A DNA stretch of 64,000 nucleotides from an uncultured Acetatifactor sp. Its GTDB lineage: Bacteria > Bacillota > Clostridia > Lachnospirales > Lachnospiraceae. Positions 1 through 9,133 of this stretch are shown here, piece after piece. The position numbers and the translations under genes are program-made. The stretch's first letter is position 1; every line of letters begins with the position of its first letter. Below the pieces are notes generated by a model. That model was given only the letters and a program-made list of their open reading frames with translations, did not search any database and was not told the origin of the DNA. The DNA is taken from the NCBI GenBank assembly GCA_934402375.1, contig CAKRUB010000009.1:1-64000 (forward strand), given 5' to 3'.

Positions 1-424
1 TAATCTTCGCCTGAGACAGTACAATAGGAGGTTCCTGCGTGTCTATCCATGACTGCAGCTGATTTGGAAGAACGGAACTGTTATCATTGACAATCTGTGC
101 CACTCTTCCGATGATTTTTTGTATATCCGGAGCCTTTAGTCCCATCTGGGAGGATCCGTTGATAAAAACCATATAGTAAAGTCCATATGGTTTAGGCGGC
201 TTAGAGAGCTGTACCCTGCCTTTCTGAATAAAGGGAGGCTGTGAGACCAGCGCCTCCTCCTGTATATCGTACAGATAAAGACCGACGATGTAGTCAACGT
301 CCTGATCTGCCGGTGAAGAAATCTCTATATTGTTCGGTGACGGAATCGGCTCCGGACACATCTTCTGCCGAAGTGTCTTTACGATATAGGAGCTCACATC
401 CGCTATAATAGGATAATCTGCCAT
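1..424 (-). CDS. DUF4255/Pvc16-type contractile injection system protein (partial, 3' end outside window)
   Basis: Reading from 424 downward gives an open frame starting MADYPIIADVSSYIVKTLR that runs off the window at base 1, so about the first 141 residues are visible. The N-terminal pattern (short acidic start, I-x-D-V-S-x-x-I, then a Leu-Arg helix, a hydrophobic VDYIVGLYLYDIQEE strand and an LSKPPKPYGLYYMVF segment) matches what I know of the DUF4255/Pvc16 N-terminal family. That family is found in eCIS loci such as the Photorhabdus virulence cassettes and is proposed to act at the tube/sheath terminus. Its start overlaps the stop of the upstream gene by one base (TAATG), so it is translationally coupled to the operon described below. 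The family call is from memory of the motif, without an alignment; core sheath, tube and baseplate genes are expected to the left of the window. Confidence 0.72.
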   Translation of the reverse strand, partial: MADYPIIADVSSYIVKTLRQKMCPEPIPSPNNIEISSPADQDVDYIVGLYLYDIQEEALVSQPPFIQKGRVQLSKPPKPYGLYYMVFINGSSQMGLKAPDIQKIIGRVAQIVNDNSSVLPNQLQSWIDTQEPPIVLSQAKI

Positions 425-3369
425 TAATTTGCCCCCTCTTTCAGGTTTTCCAAAAGCTGTTCTACCGTAGCTTCCATGCCCTCGGTAACACAGACCGCAT
501 ATTCCGTTCCTTCTATATTGATCACGGTGCAGCCGAAGTATTTGCTGCCGGCCGCCTCCGGGATATATGCCACATTACCCTGCAATACCGTCTCTGAAGG
601 CATCTGCTCTATCGTACCGTCGGTAAGCCTTACCTCACTGCTTCCCACGCTGTAGCGGTAGGTTCTGCCGCGGCTCGAGAGCGCCGCATCCCTTCTGCTT
701 GCACTGTATATATATCTGTATTCTGTCACTTTGCCTATCGTCTGTGCGGAGATGTATTTCTCAGCCCCTGACCCGGAATATCTGACAAACAGACTCTTAT
801 TGCCGTTCTTCATACAGTCCGCTGCCAATGTTCCCGCCAGTGCTGCTGCCGCCTGAGAGCCTTCGTCCCCAAACAGGCTCAATGCCCCAAGCGCCGCCGC
901 CTGATCCGTGTCATCCATATCATCAAAGGAATTTCCAATCACACTTTCAATCAGAGCAAGGAGTTCGTCTCCGGTCAGTCCGAAGCCATCTGCTGCATTT
1001 TCATTTCCTGCGCCGCTTCCGCCGCCTGTACTCCCGCTTCCTGTTCCGCTTCCGTCACCTGCGCTTCCACTTCCTGTTCCGCTTCCGCCGCCTGTGCTTC
1101 CGCTTCCTGTTCCGCTTCCGTCACCTGTGTTTCCACTTCCTGTTCCGCTTCCGTCACCTGCGCTTCCGCTTCCCGTACCGCTTCCGTCACCTGCGCTTCC
1201 GCTTCCCGTACCGCTTCCGCCACCTGTGCTTCCGCTTCCCGTGCTGCTTCCGTCACCTGTGCTTCCGCTTCCCGTGCCGCTTCCGCCGCCTGTGCTTCCG
1301 CTTCCTGTTCCGTTTCCATCACCTGTGCTTCCGCTTCCCGTGCCGCTTCCGCCGCCTGTGCTTCCGCTTCCTGTTCCGTTTCCATCACCTGTGCTTCCGC
1401 TTCCCGTGCTGCTTCCGCCGCCTGCGCTTCCGCTTCCCGTGCTGCTTCCGCCGCCTGCACTTCCGCTTCCCTGTACCTGTTGCAGTGCCGAGTTCAATGC
1501 GTTTCTGACCGCATCCGTGGCATCTGTGCCGAGACTTGACGCCAGATCCTTCAGAGCGTCCTCCGCTCCCAGCGCTGCCAGTGCATCCACTGCCTCGACA
1601 ATGCCGCTCATATCGCCCTCTGCCAGCTTCTTCTTCGCATTATTCTGAATCTTCGCAATGTTTGCCGCCTGCGTCTTGTCCCCGAGCTGCGTCATTGCTT
1701 TCGCCCGCTCCACCGCAGTGCCGCTGGCAAGCTGTTCGGACAATCGCTGCTCCTCTGCCGCGATCTCCACATCGATTGCGTCCAGCATCGCGTCATATTT
1801 CTTTGCAAGCGCCAGATCATTCTTGTCTAACGCCTCATCCCTAAGTGTCTGTATATCCTCCTTATCGCTCTCCAAATTGGAAAGTGTGGAGCGCGCACTG
1901 CTGTCACCGTCAATCACACTCTGCGCCAGCTGTTGAAGCTCCTGCAGACAGGCATCTATTCCCGCCTGCGCATTTTGCGCATAAGCATCGTCCTTGATAT
2001 CGTTGTAATAATTTCCGGTCTCCTCTATCTTGTCAAACAGGTAGTCTGCTGCCTGACTGCCCATACGCTCTGCCTTCGCCTTGATCAGGAACTGGTATTC
2101 ATTAGAAATCTTATCCTGCTCCGTCTTCTGTAGCGTCAGGAGCTTCTCACATGCTACCTTGCTCTTCCCCTGTGCAACCGCTGCCTTGTATTCCTGCCCT
2201 GCCCCGGAAGAGAACGCACTCTTCAGCCTTTTCTCAGCTGCAGGAATCAATTCCCGCTCCAGAAGTGAGAGCTCCCCATCCTTATCCTTGATCAGGGAAT
2301 CCTTGATGCTGTAGAGATTTTTCAATTTCAACAGTTCCGTTTCCAGATCGGCATTTCCGCTCTCCGCCTTCTGCAAGATACTCATGCTCAGCGTATATTC
2401 TGCCTCTCCGAGAACTGTTCCGTCGTTTGAAATCTGATTACCACTGTGCGTGATATAGCTTGATTCGCAGCTCTCCATCGCCGTTCCGACCGCATCCGAC
2501 AAATCCGCACTCGCCATAAATTGTTCGTCATTATAATTGTCCTTGCTGTAAGCCGATCCTCCCAGCAGTGACTGCAACTGGTTCAGTCTGCTGTCCTCCG
2601 CCTCCATCAGCTGATAGAAGACCTCTGCACGGCGCTTCGCATCGATTTTACCCATCAGTGCATACAGAATCTCTGCCTGTTCGCTCTTATCCTGCTGCTG
2701 TAACCTGTTGTAAACTCCCTGTAAGAGGTTGATCTGCCTGTCGCACTCATCCGTCACTGCATTTCTGAGGTTCAATCCAAAGAAATTCCTGAGCTGGTCA
2801 TAAAAATATCGGTTTACTCCCTGCGTCTCGGAGGTGTAGGTATTGTCATACTGGTTCCGCAGCGCTTCCAGCTCCGAGAGTCGATACAGGTCATAGGGCG
2901 AGGGCTGGTCAAAGATGCAGACTGCCGCGCTGTTCGTCGCACTACGCACGATACCGTCCGCTCCCGCATAGAACGTCACCCATAGATCTGCCAGTTCCGC
3001 AGCTTCCACCGGCTCTGCCGCATCTGTGATGTCCGCCAGACCTTCCGCGGAGGAGATATCAAACCATTCGCCGTTTGCCAGCTCGGATTTGTAGTAAACA
3101 TTATACTGTCCGGAATCCTCGGCACTCTTCTGTGCCTTTTCATACAGTTCATCCGTCATGGCGGACATATGAATCAGATAGGTGCCGATAAACAGGGTGC
3201 CGTTTTCCACCGTATTTCTGAGTGAAAAGGCGCTGTATCTTATCGCCGTTGATTCGTCCAGCACCGCATAGGCATCCATCCGGCTATATTCCAGTCCGCC
3301 CATGATGCCCAACAACGCCGCCAGAAGTCCGGCAAATATTCTAAGCCTCTTCTTTTTCCCTTTCTTCAT
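424..3369 (-). CDS. Exported/membrane-anchored repeat protein of the CIS-linked operon
   Basis: About 981 residues. I start at 3369 (MKKGKKKRLRIFAGLLAALL...), which has GGAGAG seven bases upstream; the open frame extends to 3420, but those extra codons come from a repeat (see 3378-3421). A basic N-terminus plus one hydrophobic stretch (residues ~9-24) looks like a signal peptide or membrane anchor. Residues ~30-620 are largely helical and Gln/Glu/Ala-rich, compatible with coiled coil. Residues ~634-787 are fourteen 11-residue units of the form GSGS[TA]G[DG]G[SN][GS]T, a flexible linker. A compact C-terminal region (~795-981) with several beta strands follows. I recognise no catalytic motif. 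Position between the TolC-like gene and the DUF4255 gene suggests an envelope structural or spacer role for the injection machine; this is inference. Confidence 0.7.
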   Translation of the reverse strand: MKKGKKKRLRIFAGLLAALLGIMGGLEYSRMDAYAVLDESTAIRYSAFSLRNTVENGTLFIGTYLIHMSAMTDELYEKAQKSAEDSGQYNVYYKSELANGEWFDISSAEGLADITDAAEPVEAAELADLWVTFYAGADGIVRSATNSAAVCIFDQPSPYDLYRLSELEALRNQYDNTYTSETQGVNRYFYDQLRNFFGLNLRNAVTDECDRQINLLQGVYNRLQQQDKSEQAEILYALMGKIDAKRRAEVFYQLMEAEDSRLNQLQSLLGGSAYSKDNYNDEQFMASADLSDAVGTAMESCESSYITHSGNQISNDGTVLGEAEYTLSMSILQKAESGNADLETELLKLKNLYSIKDSLIKDKDGELSLLERELIPAAEKRLKSAFSSGAGQEYKAAVAQGKSKVACEKLLTLQKTEQDKISNEYQFLIKAKAERMGSQAADYLFDKIEETGNYYNDIKDDAYAQNAQAGIDACLQELQQLAQSVIDGDSSARSTLSNLESDKEDIQTLRDEALDKNDLALAKKYDAMLDAIDVEIAAEEQRLSEQLASGTAVERAKAMTQLGDKTQAANIAKIQNNAKKKLAEGDMSGIVEAVDALAALGAEDALKDLASSLGTDATDAVRNALNSALQQVQGSGSAGGGSSTGSGSAGGGSSTGSGSTGDGNGTGSGSTGGGSGTGSGSTGDGNGTGSGSTGGGSGTGSGSTGDGSSTGSGSTGGGSGTGSGSAGDGSGTGSGSAGDGSGTGSGNTGDGSGTGSGSTGGGSGTGSGSAGDGSGTGSGSTGGGSGAGNENAADGFGLTGDELLALIESVIGNSFDDMDDTDQAAALGALSLFGDEGSQAAAALAGTLAADCMKNGNKSLFVRYSGSGAEKYISAQTIGKVTEYRYIYSASRRDAALSSRGRTYRYSVGSSEVRLTDGTIEQMPSETVLQGNVAYIPEAAGSKYFGCTVINIEGTEYAVCVTEGMEATVEQLLENLKEGAN
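1009..1470. repeat. 33-bp tandem repeat, 14 units, coding
   Basis: A minisatellite of 33-bp units inside the gene above, each encoding an 11-residue Gly/Ser/Thr unit. Units differ mainly at the fifth (Thr/Ala/Asn), seventh (Asp/Gly) and ninth-tenth positions (Ser/Asn, Gly/Ser). Because 33 is divisible by three and the units lack stops, other frames also stay open: one opposite-strand frame encodes Pro/Leu-rich repeats, and a second minus-strand frame encodes Glu/Ala/Gln-rich repeats. Such arrays change copy number by slippage or recombination, so linker length may vary between strains. Confidence 0.9.
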
Positions 3370-3377
3370 ACTGCTCT

Positions 3378-3421
3378 CCATTTCTGCACACTCTTCCCAC
3401 GCATACCGGGTCTGTGTCAAT
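3378..3421 (-). repeat. Short leader repeat, copy 1 (partial)
   Basis: On the minus strand this reads TTGACACAGACCCGG followed by TATGCGT, a purine run and GTGCAGAAATGGAGA, ending in the Shine-Dalgarno of the repeat-protein gene. It matches the downstream half of the copies before clpB (18872), an ABC ATPase (47832) and a TraX-like gene (49170). The upstream TTTGTGTC arm found in two of the other copies is missing here, because the element abuts the end of the preceding coding sequence. The repeat creates a spurious in-frame extension starting MTQTRYA. Confidence 0.65.
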
Positions 3422-5471
3422 TTTGCATCAGCTTATTGCCCGCCGTCTCAAAATATCCATCAAAAATCTTATTCTTTGACGCATCATAAAACTCAATGTT
3501 CAGATCGGCAATACCGTTCTCAAGAAGGCTTAAATATCGGAAGCCCTTCTCTACACTGTAATAGCTGTCTCCCGTCAGATACACTCCGTCAGAGGTGGTG
3601 ATCCTGTAAAAGGCAATCTCTCTGTCCTTCCGGGGAGATAACTCCACCGTTGCAATTCCCGTAACCGCGTTGACTGTGATCGAATACTCTCCAAGCTCCT
3701 TGTCCCTGCTATCGCCGGTTGTTGTATAATTCGTGACAATCTGCAGCTCCCCGCTCTGCTGGGACGGGTCAATCTCGCAGTCGTCAACAAACTCTGTATC
3801 ATTGTAGAAACGGATAAACGCCTTGTCGATGCTCTCTGTTGCGAGTGCCAGATGGCGGATGCTCTTGTCGATTGCCGTCCTCTCGCCGATCTGCTTTCCG
3901 TCACACCAGAGTTCAAAGTGTGTGACCTCCACGCTGAAATCGTCCGGGATATAGACATTCAGCCGGAACTGCTCCTGCTCAATGATTGATTCCATATAAT
4001 AATACGCGCCGCCTTCATACTCCGCCTCGACGTAGCTGTTGCCCTCGCCTCCTGCGTTCAGGTCTGCACCGGCATCCGCAAGCAGTACGGACACGCCGCC
4101 GCAGGTAAGACGGTCAAAGGAGTACAGCGCTTTGGTGTAATCCGCCAGCGCGGAGAACATCTCGTTCTGCAATTCCTCGTAGTCCTCTTTCTCTGTAGTA
4201 AATTCTTCGTTCGTCAGTTCGCCCAGCTTATTCAAGCTCTCCGCGGCTGTCAGCGATTTTTCCGCCTTGTTCACCGCCTCGACCGCCGCGAGGTAAGCAT
4301 TGCGCAGCGAGACATAATTTTCAAAGGTATCTGCCACTTCATCCGTCAGATCCTTCTGCGCATTCTGGCGCTCAAGTCTTGCATCCTCATATTCCAGCGC
4401 CGCCTCATACAATGCATACGGTTCATCCTCCACATAGCGGATACCGGAAATCGCTCCCTTAAACCATTCCTTAGGAATCCTGATGAACAGGATTTTCTTC
4501 TTTCCCTGCCATGGCTCATCTATCTTCTGCAAAAAGACTTCATATGCACTCTTAAATGCCTTCTTATTCACCTTCGTCCCGGCGTACACCTGATTCACAT
4601 AGCCCGAAATATAATTCATCTTGCTTCCGTACTGTCCGTTCATCAGGTTATAGTTGGTGCGGAGGCTGATCAGCGCCGTGCTCTCCGCCATGCACACATC
4701 GTAGTAGCTCTGGTCATGATCCAGCGTGTACTGGGTCAGATCCTGCAGCTGCGATCTTGAAATCTCCGCAGACACAAAGGGATTTACAAAGCTGTATCCC
4801 GTCGTCACATCCATGCCGATCGCATCCGACAGCTTTTTCTTGCTCTGCTCATAGGAGCGTCTGTCCGTAGCTATCTTATTCTGCAAGGAGGTGATGTTGG
4901 TGTTCAGGATGTCAATATCGCTCTGGCTCGCCTCGCCGAGTTTCAGCTTTGCCTTATCCTTGACGAGCTGCTCCTCAAACACCGCCAGACGTTTTTCATT
5001 AAATTTTATGGATTCGTCCAGTACCACGGCATCCACAAACAATGTGCTGACCTTTTCGTATTCCTCCAGCACAACATCCGTCAGCTGATGCTTCAGCGAG
5101 TCAATCTCGCTCTGAATCTCTATCGGTTTGAACTGGAACTCGTATGCCTCCGATAGATCAGGCTTCGTCGGAAATTTAAAGGACAAAAGAGGCGACCACC
5201 GGAAGGTAGACATATTCTTCTGCTTCTCCCTGATCGACCGGTATGCCTGACTGAGGGAAGCCTGCTTTACGGCAAGCTGGCTCTCCACCTTCTCATAGGA
5301 AGCGCTGTTTGCCACTGCGAGCTTTTTCGCCAGCGTAAGCGTCAGGGTTTTTGCCCCCGCCGCCTCGCACTCCATGGGAGTCAGGCTCCAGCCCATCGAA
5401 AAAATCATGCAGACTGACAAAAGGAGCATCATTATTCTGTTTTTGATCCCTGTCAGTCCGGCTTTCTTCAT
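3417..5471 (-). CDS. Exported TolC-like (outer membrane efflux family) coiled-coil protein
   Basis: 684 residues. A classical signal peptide (basic MKKAGLTGIKNR, hydrophobic core, cleavage after CEAAG-type residues near 38) is followed by a long helical region with the duplicated TolC-family pattern. The first hairpin includes LGEASQSDIDILNTNI (about residues 178-193) and ends in a KKLSDAIGMD turn (~215). The second includes LGELTNEEFTTEKEDYEEL (about 416-434) followed by ALADYTKALYSFDRL. The last ~230 residues are beta-rich and form an added domain without a recognised name. TolC-type proteins form trans-periplasmic tubes in Gram-negatives; in a Gram-positive the fold can only be an extracytoplasmic coiled coil or wall-spanning element. 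The gene is coupled to the MORN gene upstream (TGATG overlap) and has a strong AAGGAGGA. Role as a conduit or scaffold for the injection system is inference. Confidence 0.68.
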   Translation of the reverse strand: MKKAGLTGIKNRIMMLLLSVCMIFSMGWSLTPMECEAAGAKTLTLTLAKKLAVANSASYEKVESQLAVKQASLSQAYRSIREKQKNMSTFRWSPLLSFKFPTKPDLSEAYEFQFKPIEIQSEIDSLKHQLTDVVLEEYEKVSTLFVDAVVLDESIKFNEKRLAVFEEQLVKDKAKLKLGEASQSDIDILNTNITSLQNKIATDRRSYEQSKKKLSDAIGMDVTTGYSFVNPFVSAEISRSQLQDLTQYTLDHDQSYYDVCMAESTALISLRTNYNLMNGQYGSKMNYISGYVNQVYAGTKVNKKAFKSAYEVFLQKIDEPWQGKKKILFIRIPKEWFKGAISGIRYVEDEPYALYEAALEYEDARLERQNAQKDLTDEVADTFENYVSLRNAYLAAVEAVNKAEKSLTAAESLNKLGELTNEEFTTEKEDYEELQNEMFSALADYTKALYSFDRLTCGGVSVLLADAGADLNAGGEGNSYVEAEYEGGAYYYMESIIEQEQFRLNVYIPDDFSVEVTHFELWCDGKQIGERTAIDKSIRHLALATESIDKAFIRFYNDTEFVDDCEIDPSQQSGELQIVTNYTTTGDSRDKELGEYSITVNAVTGIATVELSPRKDREIAFYRITTSDGVYLTGDSYYSVEKGFRYLSLLENGIADLNIEFYDASKNKIFDGYFETAGNKLMQN

Positions 5472-6691
5472 CAGGCTCCTCCTTCTGCCTCCGTAATACT
5501 GTAATAGGAAAATGTTCCCTGCTGGTCCTGGCTCACAAAGGTGTAGACCAGACCGTTTTTCTCAAAGGAACAGAGATATACTTCCTTCTCGCCGTCAAAA
5601 TCCGTCACCATGTAATAATCATCATAAAGGCGTTCCGTCTCAACCTCCGCCGATATTCCGCCGGACAGCTGACTGCCACACACCGCCTCCGGCATTGTGA
5701 TCAGCGACTGACCTTCATAATTCTCCGCGCCGAAATAGTTCTTTAGTTCCTCCACCGTGCTGAGGGTTTCTGTTCCGACCGAAAAGCTGTCCTTCAATAC
5801 ATAGACCGTCTCAACCTTGATCGAGCCATCCAGTGCATTGGTATTCTGTACACCTGCATAAACTGCGTCAATATCCTTCATGACAACAACAAAATTCTCA
5901 TCATCCTCGTATAAATCGCGTTTGCCGGTATAAGCCTTTGACGCCTCCGAAGTAGTCTTTCCGAGGAAATCGCTGTAGACGATCTGATTCTTCGTAAAAT
6001 TTCCCTTGAAGATCACATTGTTGCTTCCGTCGTACAGAACTCCCTCTCCCTCCATCATTCCCTGCGAGAATTCGCCGTTGTACCAGATAGAGCCGTTGTC
6101 ACGGTACAGCTTTCCTGCACCCTCATATAAGTTATTGCTGAACTGTCCCTGATAGTGCATCACGCCGTCGTCATAGTACTGCGTGCCGGTTCCCTCATAG
6201 CAATTCTTTTCAAACTGCCCCTGATACACCATGATCCCGTCCCGGTTATAGAGCTGACCGTTTCCTGTCACATATCCTTTCTCCACATCCCCTTCATAGG
6301 CGAGATAGCCGCCTTCTCCGGTAACCTGTACGCGCCCCTCAGCAAAGCGCAGAAGCAGTGAATCATAGCTGTACTTCTTGATTTCCGTTCCGCTGGTGCT
6401 GATTCCCTTGATCAGATTGAGATTGACCAGATAGATGAGACATAAGGTCGTTATCACCACCGCTATCGCAAAGGCAAGCCGTTTGCTGACCAGCCAGCCG
6501 AACACCTCGTAATAATCCTTCTTGTCTCTCGGTTTGACATTGAAAATCCGTGAGAAGAAGCCGCGGACTCCCGCCACAAGCCTTGTTTTAATGAAGCTCC
6601 AGCTGGTCCATAATTTGATTTTGGTAAATATCGGTGTTATCTTCGCCGTCAGCGATGCCCACAAAATCTGAAAAATGTTATTGCTCTTCAT
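5471..6691 (-). CDS. Membrane-anchored MORN-repeat protein
   Basis: 406 residues. The N-terminal ~70 residues are basic and cytoplasmic-looking, one transmembrane segment lies at about 71-92, and about five 23-residue MORN repeats occupy ~125-240. Examples are YEGDVEKGYVTGNGQLYN and YQGQFSNNLYEGAGKLYR, the classic Y-x-G-x-x-x-x-G-x-x-x-G-x-G pattern. The C-terminal 150 residues are a mixed alpha/beta domain with no motif I recognise. MORN repeats form elongated beta hairpin stacks used for protein or lipid contacts. The gene starts 13 bp after the sensor gene and its stop overlaps the start of the TolC-like gene, so the three are probably made together. One TM plus MORN repeats outside the membrane suggests an assembly scaffold, but no enzymatic role is visible. 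Confidence 0.78.
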   Translation of the reverse strand: MKSNNIFQILWASLTAKITPIFTKIKLWTSWSFIKTRLVAGVRGFFSRIFNVKPRDKKDYYEVFGWLVSKRLAFAIAVVITTLCLIYLVNLNLIKGISTSGTEIKKYSYDSLLLRFAEGRVQVTGEGGYLAYEGDVEKGYVTGNGQLYNRDGIMVYQGQFEKNCYEGTGTQYYDDGVMHYQGQFSNNLYEGAGKLYRDNGSIWYNGEFSQGMMEGEGVLYDGSNNVIFKGNFTKNQIVYSDFLGKTTSEASKAYTGKRDLYEDDENFVVVMKDIDAVYAGVQNTNALDGSIKVETVYVLKDSFSVGTETLSTVEELKNYFGAENYEGQSLITMPEAVCGSQLSGGISAEVETERLYDDYYMVTDFDGEKEVYLCSFEKNGLVYTFVSQDQQGTFSYYSITEAEGGA

Positions 6692-6704
6692 TCAGCTTCA
6701 TCCT

Positions 6705-9113
6705 CTAATCATAATGCAATCCACAATCGACAGCCTCGCCATGCGCCTCATTCAGATGCTTCTCACAGGCAAACAGATACCACTTTGCAATCCTGTCCTC
6801 CGGCAGTTCTCTGAGAAGCTCCGAAAAAGTGCTTCTCGCCAGATAAAAGTCATATTGATAAAACAGCTGCAATGCCTGCTCAAATTTCTCTTTCGCCTGA
6901 AGCTTCTGGACGCGCTCCCTGTTCGGGCACGCATCCAGCACCTCATACAGCTTCACCCTGCCGCCGTTTGCACTGACATACCCGAGATAGCGGGTATCCT
7001 TGTCCCGGCATCCGCTCTGCATGATCTCCTCCGTCACAACGACGCGGAGTCCGAGCGTTCCGAGCCATGCGGCATATTCATCCTGATGGAATTCCTCTCT
7101 GGTATCCAGGAATGGGAAACACTGGGTATCCGTCCCTGCAACGCCGTATGTAAACTGTGAGCGGAACAGGAAAACTGTCGCCGGTATTCCACCCTGATAC
7201 TGATTCTCCGGGAAATCCCTGATCAGATCGACAGCAAACTGAACCGTGTCCCCCTTCTCGGAAGGGAACAGCAGCTTCAGTACAGACAGTCTGGCATCAC
7301 TCGATACCGTGATTCCTCCCTGCTCGCGCTGCCTTCTCTCAAGCACCTCCAGAAAACGGTTACGGTTTGCAAGCGTTGCATCCTTCCCCGCTGGATCGAC
7401 CTCGACGATTGCCATATTGCCTGCAAGCTTCCTCTCATCGCCGCTCGTCACTTCCATGATAGAATTCTTCTCCAGCAGCTTTTCGATCTCCTTCGGTGCA
7501 AACCGGTAATACGCTTCAAAAATCTGGAGCTTGCTGTAATTCATCTTTTTCAGCGTCTTATCTGTCTCATTGATGCTGTTCCACATGCTCTCCATGTCTT
7601 TGCCGTGTAAATCAGGGCGTTTGATGTCCTGACTTCCGCCGGCAACGCGGAGCATTACCTTCCTGAGCTTGCTGATGTCTCTGGACTGGGTGGTCAGGAA
7701 ACCGATGCCCAACGCGCTGAGGATTACATAAGCCCCCAGCCCGATCAGGACATCCCTGATCAGAACGTTTCTCCACTCGTAGAGATCAAATCCCGTCGAG
7801 AGTACACCAACCAGTACATAGCCGTCCTGCGCAGTGGGAACACATCCAAGGAAATATCTTCTGTCCCCGCTTCTCAGCTCTGCCAGCTGGTATTTTCCTT
7901 CGTTGACCGTGCTGGTTACCAGCTGCTGTGCCGCATCCGTATATAGCTCCGCGATCGGACGTCCGTTCCAGATGCCTGTACCTGCAAGTATTGCTCCGTC
8001 GCTTACCCGTACAAGAGCAGCCTCGCGGAAATAAGCGGATACGCCGTTTCCGTAAACAAGCTTTCTCATCTCATAAAACTGCTTATAATAGGCTTCCGAA
8101 CTGTAATACTCCTGCATATCTGCCGGAATTGCCGTCTGAAAGGCTTCATTGTCCGCCAGTCCCTTCAGATATACCTCCGAAAGCTCCGTGCATTTTTCCG
8201 CCTCTTTCCGGTAATCCATGCGGAACACAAACAGGACATTGCCTGCAACAAGGATCAGCAGTACCGCTTCCATCGCCGCGATCATGCAGATCAGCCTGTT
8301 CTTTTTCTGCAGCATGCTCTCTGCAACTACAAGAATCAGAAGACCTGAGAACAAAATTATCACATACCGGAACACAAGATCCATATGACTGCCCAGATAC
8401 TGTTTTACCGTGCAGTGTCTATTCAGGAACCGCCCAATGCTCTCCTCATCCTGTGCGAAATATTCTGCTCCCGAACCATCATCCATGTAGAGAAGCATCT
8501 TTCCTCTCTGGTATCTCGCCTGTAAGATCGTTCTCCCATCGGATGCTGCCACCATGGTAACTTCTTCGGCACTCAACGGCTCCCCGCCGTCCTCTTCCGT
8601 CTTTCCGCTTTCCTCTCTCGGCACGCGGTATACGGATGCGCTTGTACCGTTTCCGTCCACAACGGTCAGATAATATCCTCCGTCATCCACGCTGAACCCT
8701 GTCAGTCTGCCGTCCCCTTCAAACCGGATGGGCACACTGTGTGAGATCCACGCAAGCTCCTGTGAATACTCTGCAATGCGGTACTGGTTTCTGGACACAC
8801 CATCCTCTATGTACTGCCCTTCCATCAGAACCGCCAGATTCTGCCCCGCCAGAATACCGGCGCACCGGTATCCCTCTCCGGCGCCATCTGCCTCAACAAT
8901 CGCAGTCACATTGCCATCGGTATCGATGTGGTACAGCTTTGATGCACCGTCCGAATTGTCTGTAGCATACAGAGCCGTCTCTGTCTGTGCCATATGGGTA
9001 TCTGACGCATATCCTGTCGGATTCCGGTAACCAAGGCTGCAGTCCGTAATGCCGATAACCAATAGCATTGCGATCCAGATGCAGTTGATGAGAACACCTA
9101 CTTTTTTCTTCAT
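6705..9113 (-). CDS. Four-TM sensor with Cache-like region and degenerate nucleotide-cyclase domain
   Basis: 802 residues from the ATG at 9113 (GGAG upstream; an earlier in-frame start would overlap the previous gene by 64 bp). Order: TM ~6-24; an extracytoplasmic beta-rich region ~30-240; TM ~246-266 and ~274-300; a Cache-like sensor region ~305-450; TM ~454-475; a HAMP-like linker; then ~535-720 resembling class III adenylate/guanylate cyclases. The linker-to-domain junction YYRFAPKEIEKLLEKNSI parallels the RFVP-x-E-F-L-x-L-L motif preceding many cyclase domains. However, the FSDIR metal-binding segment is replaced by MAIVEVDPAG, and I see no paired catalytic Asp residues. The tail (~738-790) looks like one or two TPR-type helical hairpins. 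It is probably a non-catalytic signal receiver in the CIS-linked operon. Confidence 0.65.
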   Translation of the reverse strand: MKKKVGVLINCIWIAMLLVIGITDCSLGYRNPTGYASDTHMAQTETALYATDNSDGASKLYHIDTDGNVTAIVEADGAGEGYRCAGILAGQNLAVLMEGQYIEDGVSRNQYRIAEYSQELAWISHSVPIRFEGDGRLTGFSVDDGGYYLTVVDGNGTSASVYRVPREESGKTEEDGGEPLSAEEVTMVAASDGRTILQARYQRGKMLLYMDDGSGAEYFAQDEESIGRFLNRHCTVKQYLGSHMDLVFRYVIILFSGLLILVVAESMLQKKNRLICMIAAMEAVLLILVAGNVLFVFRMDYRKEAEKCTELSEVYLKGLADNEAFQTAIPADMQEYYSSEAYYKQFYEMRKLVYGNGVSAYFREAALVRVSDGAILAGTGIWNGRPIAELYTDAAQQLVTSTVNEGKYQLAELRSGDRRYFLGCVPTAQDGYVLVGVLSTGFDLYEWRNVLIRDVLIGLGAYVILSALGIGFLTTQSRDISKLRKVMLRVAGGSQDIKRPDLHGKDMESMWNSINETDKTLKKMNYSKLQIFEAYYRFAPKEIEKLLEKNSIMEVTSGDERKLAGNMAIVEVDPAGKDATLANRNRFLEVLERRQREQGGITVSSDARLSVLKLLFPSEKGDTVQFAVDLIRDFPENQYQGGIPATVFLFRSQFTYGVAGTDTQCFPFLDTREEFHQDEYAAWLGTLGLRVVVTEEIMQSGCRDKDTRYLGYVSANGGRVKLYEVLDACPNRERVQKLQAKEKFEQALQLFYQYDFYLARSTFSELLRELPEDRIAKWYLFACEKHLNEAHGEAVDCGLHYD

Positions 9114-9133
9114 ATATCTAAAATCTCCAATGT

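Noticed and set aside
975-1460. Minus-strand frame with Glu/Ala/Gln-rich repeats that resembles a coiled coil
   Set aside because: It is an alternative frame of the same 33-bp units inside the Gly/Ser repeat gene; no start signal is seen.
828-1648. Two long plus-strand open frames (Pro/Leu- and Phe/Arg-rich) over the 33-bp repeats
   Set aside because: They are stop-free shadows of the repeat array on the other strand, without ribosome sites or family resemblance.
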